Origin: JABDBE01 sp049585795
GTDB lineage: Bacteria; Acidobacteriota; Terriglobia; Terriglobales; Acidobacteriaceae
Reading direction: 5' to 3'
Assembly (NCBI GenBank): GCA_049585795.1
Contig: JBAVAQ010000007.1
Location: forward strand, 423,513-487,512
Length of the DNA: 64,000 nt
Shown one piece after another: positions 35,117 to 42,274 of the stretch; within the stretch, counting starts at the first letter, position 1, and each line of letters begins with the position of its first letter. The position numbers and the translations under genes were made by a program. The notes beneath the pieces are model-generated. The model was not told where the DNA came from. It made no database searches and saw only the letters and a program-made list of their open reading frames with translations.

Positions 35117-35279
35117 TGGTTTTTCCTTTCGCTGCTGGTATCAAAAGCGTCATCCTGCGCGGCGCAGGAACCTGCACAGGCTTCACGGGCTGAAATCCGT
35201 TCAGTTTTGCAGCAGCTACCTTGGCCGCGCTGCGGGATTTCCCGCCCTTACGGCCTGCCGAAATTGGGTCTGCTGGCAT
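35088..35279 (-). CDS. Small KGG-like basic protein (element)
   Basis: The 63-aa protein reads MPADPISAGRKGGKSRSAAK followed by a lysine/proline-rich stretch. The GRKGGKSR motif resembles the peptide at 28082-28219. ATG at 35279 is chosen; the ribosome site is weak and the frame is open further upstream. It overlaps the next gene by 29 bases. Confidence 0.45.
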   Translation of the reverse strand: MPADPISAGRKGGKSRSAAKVAAAKLNGFQPVKPVQVPAPRRMTLLIPAAKGKTSEQNQQEKS

Positions 35280-35965
35280 GTGCTTGGTGTTTCGTGCTTC
35301 GTGATTGGCGGTTCGTGTTACGGGGTAGTCAGCCGGGTTCCGGACGCGGCCAAGGCGCTGGCGGCCCGATTGGCCGGGTATACCGGGGTATTCCGGGTAC
35401 ATTAACCGCGTTCAACCCGATTTGACGAAGTGCGCTCGGACAGACTTGGGCCGACATCGGTTTTTCCGCCAAAGGCAAAATCATAACTCGACCCCCTATC
35501 CCCTTTTGAATCAGAAGTTTGCGGCTTATGCCTTTGAACGCTGCATCATACTGAAAACAAACAGTCGCATAATAGAATCAAACACTTGCAGCCAAAGCGA
35601 ACAGCAGGCGAACCGCAGGGCGGCGCAATAACAGAGGCGAACGGTAGGCGAACAGGGCAGCCACAGGCGAAACGCCCGCGAAACGACGCCACTTGGACGG
35701 CATTATTGGCCGGTTCGCGGGCGCGTTCTGATATAGCGGGCTGGCGCAGCGGCAACGCAGGCCGGGTAGTCAGCAGGGTTAGTCTGCTATGCGGCCATGT
35801 TGCTTGGGTCTGGTGGTGTAGGGGTTCTGGTGTTGATTGTTTCGACAGGTTTTTCTGTTGCCGGTTTCTGCCGCGTTCACTTGCCGAAATCGTCATCGTC
35901 CATTGCCAGCGCCCGGTCAATCGCGCTGCTGCCCACAGCAGTGCAACGTCCTAAATTTTCGGTAC
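35280..35965. other. Element region with gene remnants and GGCGAAC repeats
   Basis: No intact gene was seen. A minus-strand frame ends SSAIDRALAMDDDDFGK at a TGA (35877-35879) and continues in frame across it as TRQKPATEKPVETINTRTPT, which suggests a nonsense mutation in a lost gene. Between 35595 and 35680 the unit GGCGAAC/GGCGAAA recurs four times within about 70 bases. Confidence 0.4.
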
Positions 35966-36413
35966 TTACTTGGGTCGGATATTTGCAACATCGTGCGCGT
36001 GGACTTGACCTTGGCAACCGATTGTTGGCACATACTGGAAATCACCACTGTCGCCCATGCTGTGATTGTGATGATGTTTGCAGATAGCAACCAAGTTGGA
36101 TTCTTCAATGCGCAGTTCCCAATTTTCACGTGGGGAAATCAAGTGGTGAACTACTTCAGAAAAGCTGTTGCATTGTGCGCCGTTTTCGATTGCTTGGCAG
36201 ACGACGTTATGTTGGCGAACTGCTGCGGACAGGTTTTTCCACAAAGACGAATTGTAAAACTGACGTTCCTGCGACGTTCGATTTCTTGAACTTGTCATAG
36301 ACGGCGCGTTCGTTCTTCTGAAAATCCTTGTGCTGTTCGCAGTAGGTTGAACCTGCGACGGCCGTGGAACGGCAGCCACCAGCATTGCACGATTTGGGCA
36401 ATTGATACGGCAT
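35966..36413 (-). pseudogene. HNH endonuclease gene with a frameshift (element)
   Basis: From ATG at 36413 the frame gives a Cys-rich start, MPYQLPKSCNAGGCRSTAVA then STYCEQHKD and ERAVYDKF. About base 36285 the coding similarity moves to the next frame, RNRTSQERQFYNSSLWKNL, and continues with the HNH core: HNVVCQAIENGAQCNS, EVVHHLISP, AICKHHHNHSM. One indel therefore separates the zinc-binding start from the nuclease core. The reading is a broken homing-type or phage-type HNH nuclease. Confidence 0.75.
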
Positions 36414-36457
36414 GGGTTTGATTATAGCTGAAAGTCAATAATGAAATCGAGGACTTT

Positions 36458-36799
36458 CTACCAGAACTGCGGGGTCAGTGGTGGCTGTGCAGGCGTTGGA
36501 CGCTGGAATTGTTTTTGTGGTTCCTGTGCGCGTGGGGTTGCACGTTTCGGACGCGGACTATCGGGTCCAATCCAGCGCACGTTTCCAGCTTCGAAATTGC
36601 CGCGTGTATTCGGCCAACGCTGCACCTTGTGTTTCGGACTTGGTGCAGGACCGACACACTTGAAAAATTCATCAACTGATTTGAAGCAGCATTGGACGCC
36701 TACTTTTCCGTAGAATTGCCACTGCGGATGACGTGTGATTTTTGGGTCACATTTCAGTTTCAGACTTCGATAAACTTTGTACACTTCGCGCTGCGTCAT
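36458..36799 (-). CDS. HNH/AP2-associated-like DNA-binding protein (element)
   Basis: This 113-aa protein carries YGKVGVQCCFKSVDEFFKCVG and HKVQRWPNTRGNFEAGNVRWIGP. It follows the known layout of a family near HNH and AP2 genes in phages (Y..kGv.vC..f..F...mG..P...hs.dR....gnYe.gN.rW). The C-terminal 30 residues are Pro/Arg rich. ATG at 36799 starts the domain; upstream in-frame sequence is unlike it. Confidence 0.6.
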   Translation of the reverse strand: MTQREVYKVYRSLKLKCDPKITRHPQWQFYGKVGVQCCFKSVDEFFKCVGPAPSPKHKVQRWPNTRGNFEAGNVRWIGPDSPRPKRATPRAQEPQKQFQRPTPAQPPLTPQFW

Positions 36800-36906
36800 A
36801 ATCGCGCTCACTTTCTGGTTTGCGCCGCGTCCTACCCGAACGCGGCGCGTGGAAATTGCCCAAAGGAGGTGGGGCTGTGTTTCCGTTCTACTGTTGCAGA
36901 TTCCTG

Positions 36907-37197
36907 TTAGGGGATTGCCTGCAAATTTGCTGCGTATAAAGCATGGTCGCCCTGCAAAATATCTGCGGTCACCCATTGGCCGTCGTACAGCCATTCAGGA
37001 ACCGGCGTGACTGAAAAGTTAAGAGCGCTACCCAAGACGCCGTCGAAGGCTGTGAACGGTACGGGGTTCGCATACCCGTTGGCGGTAATGTTCGGGTTGA
37101 AATAGCACGCGCCACCAAGTGGGTTCCGCGTGATAAATCGGACGGTGCCAATCACGCCAACGTCACCCGCAACAGCACCGTATTTCTTTTGAGACAT
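36907..37197 (-). CDS. Hypothetical protein following the collagen-like gene (element)
   Basis: The 96-aa protein is beta-rich (GTVRFITRNPLGGACYFNPNI and VPEWLYDGQWVTADILQGDHA). Its start overlaps the stop of the collagen-like gene (TAATG). It could be a small tail or surface decoration protein by position. No family recognised. Confidence 0.5.
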   Translation of the reverse strand: MSQKKYGAVAGDVGVIGTVRFITRNPLGGACYFNPNITANGYANPVPFTAFDGVLGSALNFSVTPVPEWLYDGQWVTADILQGDHALYAANLQAIP

Positions 37198-37775
37198 TAC
37201 AGACCTGCTGCTTTCTTGACGTTGTTCAGAATGCGCTTCACGTGCAGGTTTGTGCTTTTCGGCAGCGAACCTGCGCGGCCAATTTCGGACAACAGCGCGG
37301 CCTGAATCGCGGTAAATTTCTGCCGGTAGGCAATCACTGCGGCAGATAGTTCGTCGGCGTTCGGAATCATTACGTCGCCGCGTGGTCCCTGTGGCCCGGC
37401 TGGCCCGACGATTGACGCCCCATCTTTTCCTGCGGTTCCCTGCGGCCCTTGCGGTCCCTGTGCGCCCGTTTTTCCAGTCGCGCCCGGTAATCCAGCAGAA
37501 CCGTTGTGTCCTGCCGGTCCCATAGAACCGCTGACGCCCGGCCGTCCCTGTATTCCCTCAGCGCCCTGTAAACCACGGGGTCCGGGCGGGCCAACACTAC
37601 CCTGCGGCCCTTGGGGTCCGACGACGGGTTGTGGCTGCATTGTCAAGAGGCCTGCCATGTCGAAAAGTTCACCACCGGCGAGGCATACAAAAAATTGTTT
37701 GGTTTCCGTGCTGAAGTACACGTCGCCCAATTCACCGGACGCTGGCGGGCGTTTCACACTGTAAAGCTTCGGCAT
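37197..37775 (-). CDS. Collagen-like repeat protein (element)
   Basis: The 192-aa protein has an N-terminal domain (1-50), about 27 Gly-X-Y triplets at residues 53-134 with frequent GPQ/GPR/GPP, and a helical C-terminal domain (about 140-192). Collagen-like triple helices are common in phage tail fibres and surface proteins. The N-terminal YSVKRPPASGELGDVYFSTETKQ resembles tail-fibre or capsid-decoration heads. It is translated together with the 96-aa protein downstream. Confidence 0.8.
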   Translation of the reverse strand: MPKLYSVKRPPASGELGDVYFSTETKQFFVCLAGGELFDMAGLLTMQPQPVVGPQGPQGSVGPPGPRGLQGAEGIQGRPGVSGSMGPAGHNGSAGLPGATGKTGAQGPQGPQGTAGKDGASIVGPAGPQGPRGDVMIPNADELSAAVIAYRQKFTAIQAALLSEIGRAGSLPKSTNLHVKRILNNVKKAAGL

Positions 37776-37862
37776 AATTTCAACCTTTCAAGGGTGCCGG
37801 GCGCAGGAAACTGAGGGTAACCCGCGCACGGCGAAACGGCGAACATGGGACGCCGTTCTTCA

Positions 37863-38123
37863 CTATGCCGATACGCTGTTACGTTCGGACTTGTCGCGGT
37901 AACCGAAAGAATCATTGTAGAAACTGGCAACCGGCAGCGGCAACCGCTTCACAGTTCCGCCAACAATGTCGGCGGTTTCGCGGGCGTCGCCCCACACTGG
38001 ATAAAGGTTCACTTCAACGCGGCCACCGACACGCGCAACGCAAGCGAACCGGCCGTCGCCGAAATGTTCAGCGGCAGGCCACCATTCGCGGGCAATTTTC
38101 TGGTAGAAGGTTTGTTCAGCCAT
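37863..38123 (-). CDS. Hypothetical protein (element)
   Basis: The 86-aa protein (YQKIAREWWPAAEHFGDGRFA, then beta-strand-like segments) is not assigned to a family. It is the first structural-side gene downstream of the iteron array, with about 280 bases between. Confidence 0.45.
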   Translation of the reverse strand: MAEQTFYQKIAREWWPAAEHFGDGRFACVARVGGRVEVNLYPVWGDARETADIVGGTVKRLPLPVASFYNDSFGYRDKSERNSVSA

Positions 38124-38405
38124 AGCGTAATGTCCCTGCCGTGTTCCGGGGTTGCTGTTGGTGTTGGTTCTGCCCCACGCGGCAGCGTGTGCGGGTTACG
38201 AAGGGGTGCACAACCCCTTGGTCGCACCGACGACCGAAGGAAGCGAAGCGCCCGCTGCACCAACTGGCTTGCCAGTATTGGTGCTTCTTCGTTCGGTGGC
38301 TCCAGTGGGGACGCGGCAGCGCGGCCCCACACCCCCGGCTGCGCCCTGCGGGCGTGGCCGGAAATCGGCAACTGAGAATATAGTTAATTCCATATCGTAA
38401 ACTTG
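38124..38405. other. GC-rich spacer between the iterons and the downstream genes
   Basis: Several open frames cross this stretch on both strands, among them a 65-codon minus frame at 38393-38196 that is Pro/Gly/Thr rich, but none shows a ribosome site or a family signature. It likely belongs to the replication origin region. Confidence 0.4.
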
Positions 38406-38540
38406 TACCCCTGATTCGGGGGTACGACCATACCCCTGATTCGGGGGTAGGTTCCAAAAGCCTGTACCCCTGATTCGGGGGTACGGGCCAGATGCGTACC
38501 CCTGATTCGGGGGTATGGCCGTACCCCTGATTCGGGGGTA
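38406..38540. repeat. Five palindromic iterons (19 bp), candidate replication origin
   Basis: TACCCCTGATTCGGGGGTA occurs five times without a mismatch, starting at 38406, 38431, 38465, 38497 and 38522 (spacings 25, 34, 32, 25). Each is a hairpin with TACCCC and GGGGTA arms. The array lies immediately 3' of the initiator-like gene (stop at 38546). Short, non-conserved spacers of 6-15 bases argue against CRISPR and for Rep-binding iterons. Confidence 0.85.
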
Positions 38541-38545
38541 CGTTC

Positions 38546-39283
38546 CTAGTAGTTTTCAGGTTGCTCACGCAGGTATTCGATGAACCTTTTGCGGCGTTCC
38601 TTGCCGCTGCCGTTGCCCTTATCCAGCGCCATGAATTTCTTCGCATGGGCGCAGATTTCGTCGGACGTTGCTTTGTTCGGGGCAGCGTTCTGAACACCGA
38701 GCAAAACGTTTTTGTGGAACTTCTCACCGCCAAGAACGCTGCCAAGTCGCTTGCCTAGCAGATACAGTTCGCTGCCGCTATCCGCGTATTCAATTACAAT
38801 TTTTTCACCGCAGCGGCCCGGATGGCGCTGCGCCCATTCCGTGTGACCAACCGGCTTGTACTTTACAGGCTTGCCGTTTTCGCTTTCTGTCACTATCCAG
38901 AAACCATCCGTGACAAGCAGGTCGGCAGCGGCATAGATGAGGTCATCTTTTGTGTGCAGAACCGGCTTCAATTTATCCAGCGCAAGATGGAAACTGCCGC
39001 TGAGTTTGGAAAGGTGAAAAGAAATACCGTACAGCAAAGGGACAAGGGTCGAACCCGGCCCGCTATATTGTGCGAAGTGGAATTCGGAGCAGCAGTATGC
39101 AGGTAGGTCGTCTTCCTTAGTTAGCCGCCCTGCGCCCACACGAACAGCATCAGTAACAGCGCCAGCCAACTGAAGGCCGAAGTCGCCTTCAAAGTCAATG
39201 CCGGTTAGCTGCTTGGCTCGCTCACGAATTTTGGCCGCTTTGATTTCCTGCGGGGTGGGCTTATCTGCTGTTGAATCGGGCAC
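38546..39283 (-). CDS. Replication-initiator-like protein (element)
   Basis: This 245-aa protein has a winged-helix-like segment: SGSFHLALDKLKPVLHTKDDLIYAAADLL then VTDGFWIVTES, then PVGHTEWAQRHPGRC. Helix, helix, wing and a W..xHPGxC ending are typical of helix-turn-helix replication proteins in phages and plasmids. GTG at 39283 is preferred with ACGGAGAAC in front. It overlaps the small gene upstream by 23 bases and is followed directly by the iterons, so it probably binds them. Confidence 0.65.
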   Translation of the reverse strand: MPDSTADKPTPQEIKAAKIRERAKQLTGIDFEGDFGLQLAGAVTDAVRVGAGRLTKEDDLPAYCCSEFHFAQYSGPGSTLVPLLYGISFHLSKLSGSFHLALDKLKPVLHTKDDLIYAAADLLVTDGFWIVTESENGKPVKYKPVGHTEWAQRHPGRCGEKIVIEYADSGSELYLLGKRLGSVLGGEKFHKNVLLGVQNAAPNKATSDEICAHAKKFMALDKGNGSGKERRKRFIEYLREQPENY

Positions 39284-39440
39284 GGTTGTTCTCCGTTGCG
39301 TCAAGTTTTTCAGTTGTCATTTTCCGAATGATTGCGGGCTGGCCATCGGTGAACTGTATTTCTATCGTGCCCCACGTGCGGCCCTGCGCGAAAGCATCGA
39401 CCATCGTTTCCAGTTTCTTAAGTAACGTCGCCTTGTTCAC
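39261..39440 (-). CDS. Small DUF2292-like protein (element)
   Basis: The 59-aa protein begins MNKATLLKKLETMVDAFAQG and carries RTWGTIEIQFTDGQPAIIRK. The W/F-G-x-I-x-I-x-F-x-D-G-x-P pattern recalls the DUF2292 family of small phage proteins. Its GTG start lies in a GTGA overlap with the excisionase-like stop, so it is translationally coupled. Function is unknown. Confidence 0.6.
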   Translation of the reverse strand: MNKATLLKKLETMVDAFAQGRTWGTIEIQFTDGQPAIIRKMTTEKLDATENNRARFNSR

Positions 39441-39733
39441 CGTGCCACCGCCTTGCTCCGTTTGTAGGCTGCGCCACCATCTCTGCTTGGAATCTTTCTA
39501 GGGTTCGGGCCGGAGGTTGATTGCAGCCAAATGGAAACAGCGACCCATGAAAAGCGGATGTACTTGCCGATGCGAAATGTTGGAAGTGGCTGCTGCTGGC
39601 GGCGTCTGGACTTTTCGTAAATCCAAGACAGTGGAACCTGCAAACGTTCTGCAAGCTGTTGCGGCGTCAATATGTCGCCGGGCGCTATCGGGCACACCAC
39701 GGCGGCAACATGTACAGCGTTGTTCTTTGGCAC
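39437..39733 (-). CDS. Excisionase-like helix-turn-helix protein (element)
   Basis: The 98-aa protein has an AlpA/Xis-type winged helix: GDILTPQQLAERLQVPLSWIYEKSR, then PLPTFRIGKYIRFSWVAVSIWL. It could assist excision or regulate integrase. GTG at 39733 is chosen with GGGAGT nine bases upstream; a longer frame exists. It lies divergent to the integrase with about 240 bases between. Confidence 0.7.
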   Translation of the reverse strand: MPKNNAVHVAAVVCPIAPGDILTPQQLAERLQVPLSWIYEKSRRRQQQPLPTFRIGKYIRFSWVAVSIWLQSTSGPNPRKIPSRDGGAAYKRSKAVAR

Positions 39734-39970
39734 TGGAAAAGACTCCCGTTCGGTATTTCGGAGCCTTTGACGTGGCCGAACGGCCACAAAAGGAGGATAC
39801 TGCGCGGCTGTTTCCGATGCCCTGTGTACAACCGACCGGGACCTTCCGGCACGGGCCAACCGCCTAATCTGAATACAAGTTTAGCAAAACCGTGGCCCAC
39901 TCCGCAATGCCTTTTTTCTGTTGGGGTCATTTGGCTTGCCTCTTTACGGTGGGTCCGATAGCTTTTCATT
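39734..39970. promoter_or_regulatory. Divergent control region between excisionase-like gene and integrase
   Basis: These 237 bases separate the two outward-facing genes. They should hold both promoters and operator sites, as is usual for temperate elements. No single consensus promoter or clear repeat stood out by eye. Confidence 0.4.
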
Positions 39971-41137
39971 ATGCAACAGGGCCACTTGTTCAAGCTGCAC
40001 GGCGCATGGCACCTCCAGTTCTATCGTGATGAAATTGTCGATGGCAAGGCCGTGCGCCGCCGTGTATCCAAACGCCTTGCGCCGGTTCAGGGTTACCGCT
40101 CCAGAAAAGATTTGCAGAAGTTGATTGACCGCGAACTGCTACCCGTGAACGCGGGCGCGCTGCCGGAAGGCAGCCTGACGTTCGGGCAGTTCTTTGAATC
40201 CTTTTTCTTGCCCCACGTGGAGGAGCGGCGCAAGCCAAGCATGGTGAAGTTCTATCGTGATTGCTTTCGATACCATTTGCGTGACCGCGTGGGCGACACC
40301 CGGCTTGCCAGCCGTCAGCGAGCACAGGCCGGATTGAACGCTTCGTCAGGTTGTCCAGATTCAGCGCGAAGTTGTTCTTAGCGCCCGCAAAGATGTAACC
40401 GTCGCCCATGCCTACGCGCTTCGCGTGGTCTTCCAGTATCGTGCGCAACGGCCCGATGACCGGAACCGCCCCGGTACTTTCGTCCGTCTTGGTTTCCCCG
40501 ACATGGGTTCGCCAAACAGAACGCCGAACGTGCAACAGTTCGCCCGTGTAATCAGGCCAGCGCAGCCCACGGAATTTCGCCCTCACGCAGGCCGGTGAAT
40601 GCCGCCACAGCGACCGCAGTTCTCGCAGGTTCGTCGAGCTTCTCCAGCATGTAGCCGATTTCTTTCAGCGTGTAGGCGTACGCCTGAAAGTTGGTTTTGT
40701 ATCCTTCTGCCTTGCAACCTGTGATTGGGTTCGCCGTTCGGATGAAATCTTTTTGCCGGGCCACAGTGAACGCTGCGGACATAGCCGTCTTGATTCGCAT
40801 GAGGCTTTGATGGGACAGTTTGATTGAATCGAGCACGGCCTGCGCCTGCGCCGTTGTGAAGTCACACAACGGCTGGCACGCTTTTCGCCGTGGCATAGCC
40901 ACTAATCTGCACGAACTAGGGGTGGCGGACAAGGTGATTCAAACCATCTTGCGCCATGCGAATGTTGCAACCACCCAGAAGCATTACATAATGGTGAAAT
41001 CACGGAACGCGGGCCGGGTCGCCATGAAACAGCTAGAAAGGGCAATCCGCAAGGCCAAATTTAGCAAACAAGTGGCCAACAGCAAAACCGGCAGCAAGAA
41101 CCGCGCATCGCGTGAAACCAGCATGGATATTGGCTGA
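39971..41137 (+). pseudogene. int: Tyrosine integrase disrupted by an internal inversion and a frameshift
   Basis: The N-terminal arm-binding and SAM-like parts read on the plus strand (MQQGHLFKLHGAWHLQFYRD to HLRDRVGDTRL, up to 40306). The core middle lies on the minus strand (40868 to 40316): CDFTTAQAQAVLDSIKLSHQ, FTGLREGE with the first catalytic Arg, and LRWPDYTGELLHVRRSVW to PVLADGW. The C-terminal part returns on the plus strand from 40879 (HAFRRGIATNL, LRHANVATTQKHYI with His, Arg, His and Tyr). A one-base insertion near 40571 also breaks the middle. Flipping the segment restores VLADGWHAFRRG in frame. Confidence 0.9.
40306..40878. repeat. Inverted segment within the integrase, bounded by 10-bp inverted repeats
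   Basis: TGCCAGCCGT at 40306-40315 and its exact reverse complement ACGGCTGGCA at 40869-40878 bound 553 bases that encode the integrase middle on the opposite strand. Reversing the segment joins the right junction perfectly in frame, while the left junction is off by one base. Either a past inversion with staggered breaks or a site-specific switch could leave this structure. Confidence 0.85.
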
Positions 41138-41142
41138 AAAGA

Positions 41143-41187
41143 TGGAGCCGACGACCAGAGTTGAACTGGTGACCTGCCGATTACGAA
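41143..41187 (-). other. attR within tRNA-Thr
   Basis: This is the right-hand copy of the 45-bp attachment repeat. The identical 18-base core 41170-41187 spans the anticodon-loop to variable-loop part, matching the anticodon-loop crossover type of tyrosine integrases. The integrase frame ends 6 bases to the left. Confidence 0.85.
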
Positions 41188-41218
41188 TCGGCTGCTCTAC
41201 CAACTGAGCTACGTCGGC
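41143..41218 (-). tRNA. tRNA-Thr (anticodon CGT), integration site
   Basis: A complete cloverleaf reads on the minus strand: acceptor GCCGACG/CGTCGGC, D-arm TAGCTCAGTTGGTAGAGC, anticodon arm GCCGA-TTCGTAA-TCGGC, T stem ACCAG/CTGGT, discriminator T and encoded CCA. The anticodon CGT reads ACG. Its 3' 45 bases lie in the attachment repeat, so the element re-supplies that end. Confidence 0.95.
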
Positions 41219-41427
41219 TCGTGTTTGATTCTAAATGCGAGGGGAGTCAGCGTAAAGGGCCGAGGGAATGCGATCCGACGCTCGGGATTTTCGTCGTGCC
41301 CTGGGATCTTGCTGGTTTCTGATGCGCTGCGGAGCTTCGTTCCGCTTGGACCCTTCGACTTCGCTCAGGGCAAGCTCACGAGGCGCCCGTCCCCACACCA
41401 GTGTCGCGTCTCCCTCATCGTCCCCGC

Positions 41428-41919
41428 TCAAGCTGCGCTTACGCTTCTGGCTTCTTTCTCGTACTCTACATCCGATTCTGCAGGCAGCAGAACCCACAGA
41501 GTATAAATGCCGAGCGCGGTACCGAATGGCACGTTGAACATGAGCGAAGGAAACGCGAGCACCACCGCAACCATGCGCGCCCAGGGCTCTCGTTGCAACA
41601 AACCCCAGCCGGCGACAAATCCGGCAAACGCCTTCACGATCAGGAATGTGGCCACCAGGCTTATGAGCGGATGCAGGAACGCTGGTCGTTCTGGATGCGT
41701 GTTTGGGTTGAAAATGATATTGGCGACGAAATATGAGGCGACGCCCGAAAGGCCATCGAGCGCCGACAGCGCAATCCAGAGAATCCCCAGCAGTCGAACA
41801 TGCTCCCGGACCCGGTTGCGTTGTGGATATCCCAGCAGCGGTCCCGCGATTTCTTTTCCGCACCGGCTACAAAAACGCTGACCCGCCTGGAGCGTAGCGC
41901 CGCATTTGTCGCAGAACAT
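41428..41919 (-). CDS. Zinc-ribbon membrane protein
   Basis: The 163-aa protein starts with a double-CxxC zinc ribbon (MFCDKCGATLQAGQRFCSRCGK, residues 1-22) and has about four hydrophobic helices (LLGILWIALSALDGL, ISLVATFLIVKAFAGFVAGWG and others). ATG at 41919 follows GGAGG. Such zinc_ribbon_2-type membrane proteins are common in acidobacteria but their role is unknown. Confidence 0.7.
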   Translation of the reverse strand: MFCDKCGATLQAGQRFCSRCGKEIAGPLLGYPQRNRVREHVRLLGILWIALSALDGLSGVASYFVANIIFNPNTHPERPAFLHPLISLVATFLIVKAFAGFVAGWGLLQREPWARMVAVVLAFPSLMFNVPFGTALGIYTLWVLLPAESDVEYEKEARSVSAA

Positions 41920-42031
41920 GAGATCCTCCTGGCCGACTGCCGACTCGATGAGATACGAACTATAACGCATCAGCGTTCCAACAAAAACAGCGAACGAGGC
42001 CACCCCACAACATCTCGCAAGCGCAAAATGA

Positions 42032-42062
42032 AAAGGCTACCCGGCAACTTGGGCAGCCTTTT
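42032..42062. terminator. Hairpin terminator between convergent or downstream units
   Basis: AAAGGCTaCCC and GGGcAGCCTTT pair around an eight-base loop with a T-rich right end (CCTTTCTTTC), and the A-rich left end serves the minus strand. It lies about 210 bases past the stop of the DUF6599-like gene and may work in both directions. Confidence 0.5.
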
Positions 42063-42274
42063 CTTTCAAGGGAGAATAGTTCTAACGGAGATCAAAACCG
42101 TCAAAACTTTCTGGCGAAATCTTATGAGCCGAAAAAGGGGGGTGTCAAGAAATATCTCGGAAATAAACGCCTTTAGTTTCAACTATTTAGAAAATAGGTT
42201 AATAGTCCTTGTGCGTTCCTCATTGTGAGACGACAAGGCTGTTGAACGCAACTAAACCTTCTCGATTGAGTGTC

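Larger units (their letters stand above)
25209..41187. mobile_element. 16-kb integrated element (phage satellite or decayed prophage) in tRNA-Thr
   Basis: The segment is bounded by direct repeats of the tRNA-Thr 3' half. It contains a tyrosine integrase next to the intact tRNA, an excisionase-like gene divergent from it, a replication-initiator-like gene with iterons, and an HK97-type prohead protease. It also has a collagen-like structural protein, an AAA+ ATPase, GIY-YIG and HNH endonucleases and about fifteen small unknown genes. No terminase, portal, capsid or tail gene was recognised. Integrase, HNH and ParB-like genes are broken. Confidence 0.85.

Noticed and set aside
35546..35954. Overlapping 120-codon frames on both strands within the element
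   Set aside because: Composition is repeat-driven (GGCGAAC units) and neither frame has a ribosome site or domain.
38196..38393. 65-codon minus-strand gene next to the iterons
   Set aside because: Low-complexity Pro/Gly/Thr sequence in a GC-rich spacer without ribosome site.
38401..38545. CRISPR array
   Set aside because: The repeats are short palindromes with 6-15-base spacers of unequal length and no cas genes nearby; iterons fit better.
40552..40932. Separate minus-strand gene next to the integrase
   Set aside because: Its sequence is the core of the same tyrosine integrase, displaced by inversion, and its first 20 codons are antisense to the integrase C-terminal part.
41221..41427. Terminal repeat of an insertion sequence after tRNA-Thr
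   Set aside because: Only fragments of the dispersed CTTCGCTCAGG-type repeat are visible; no transposase or paired ends.
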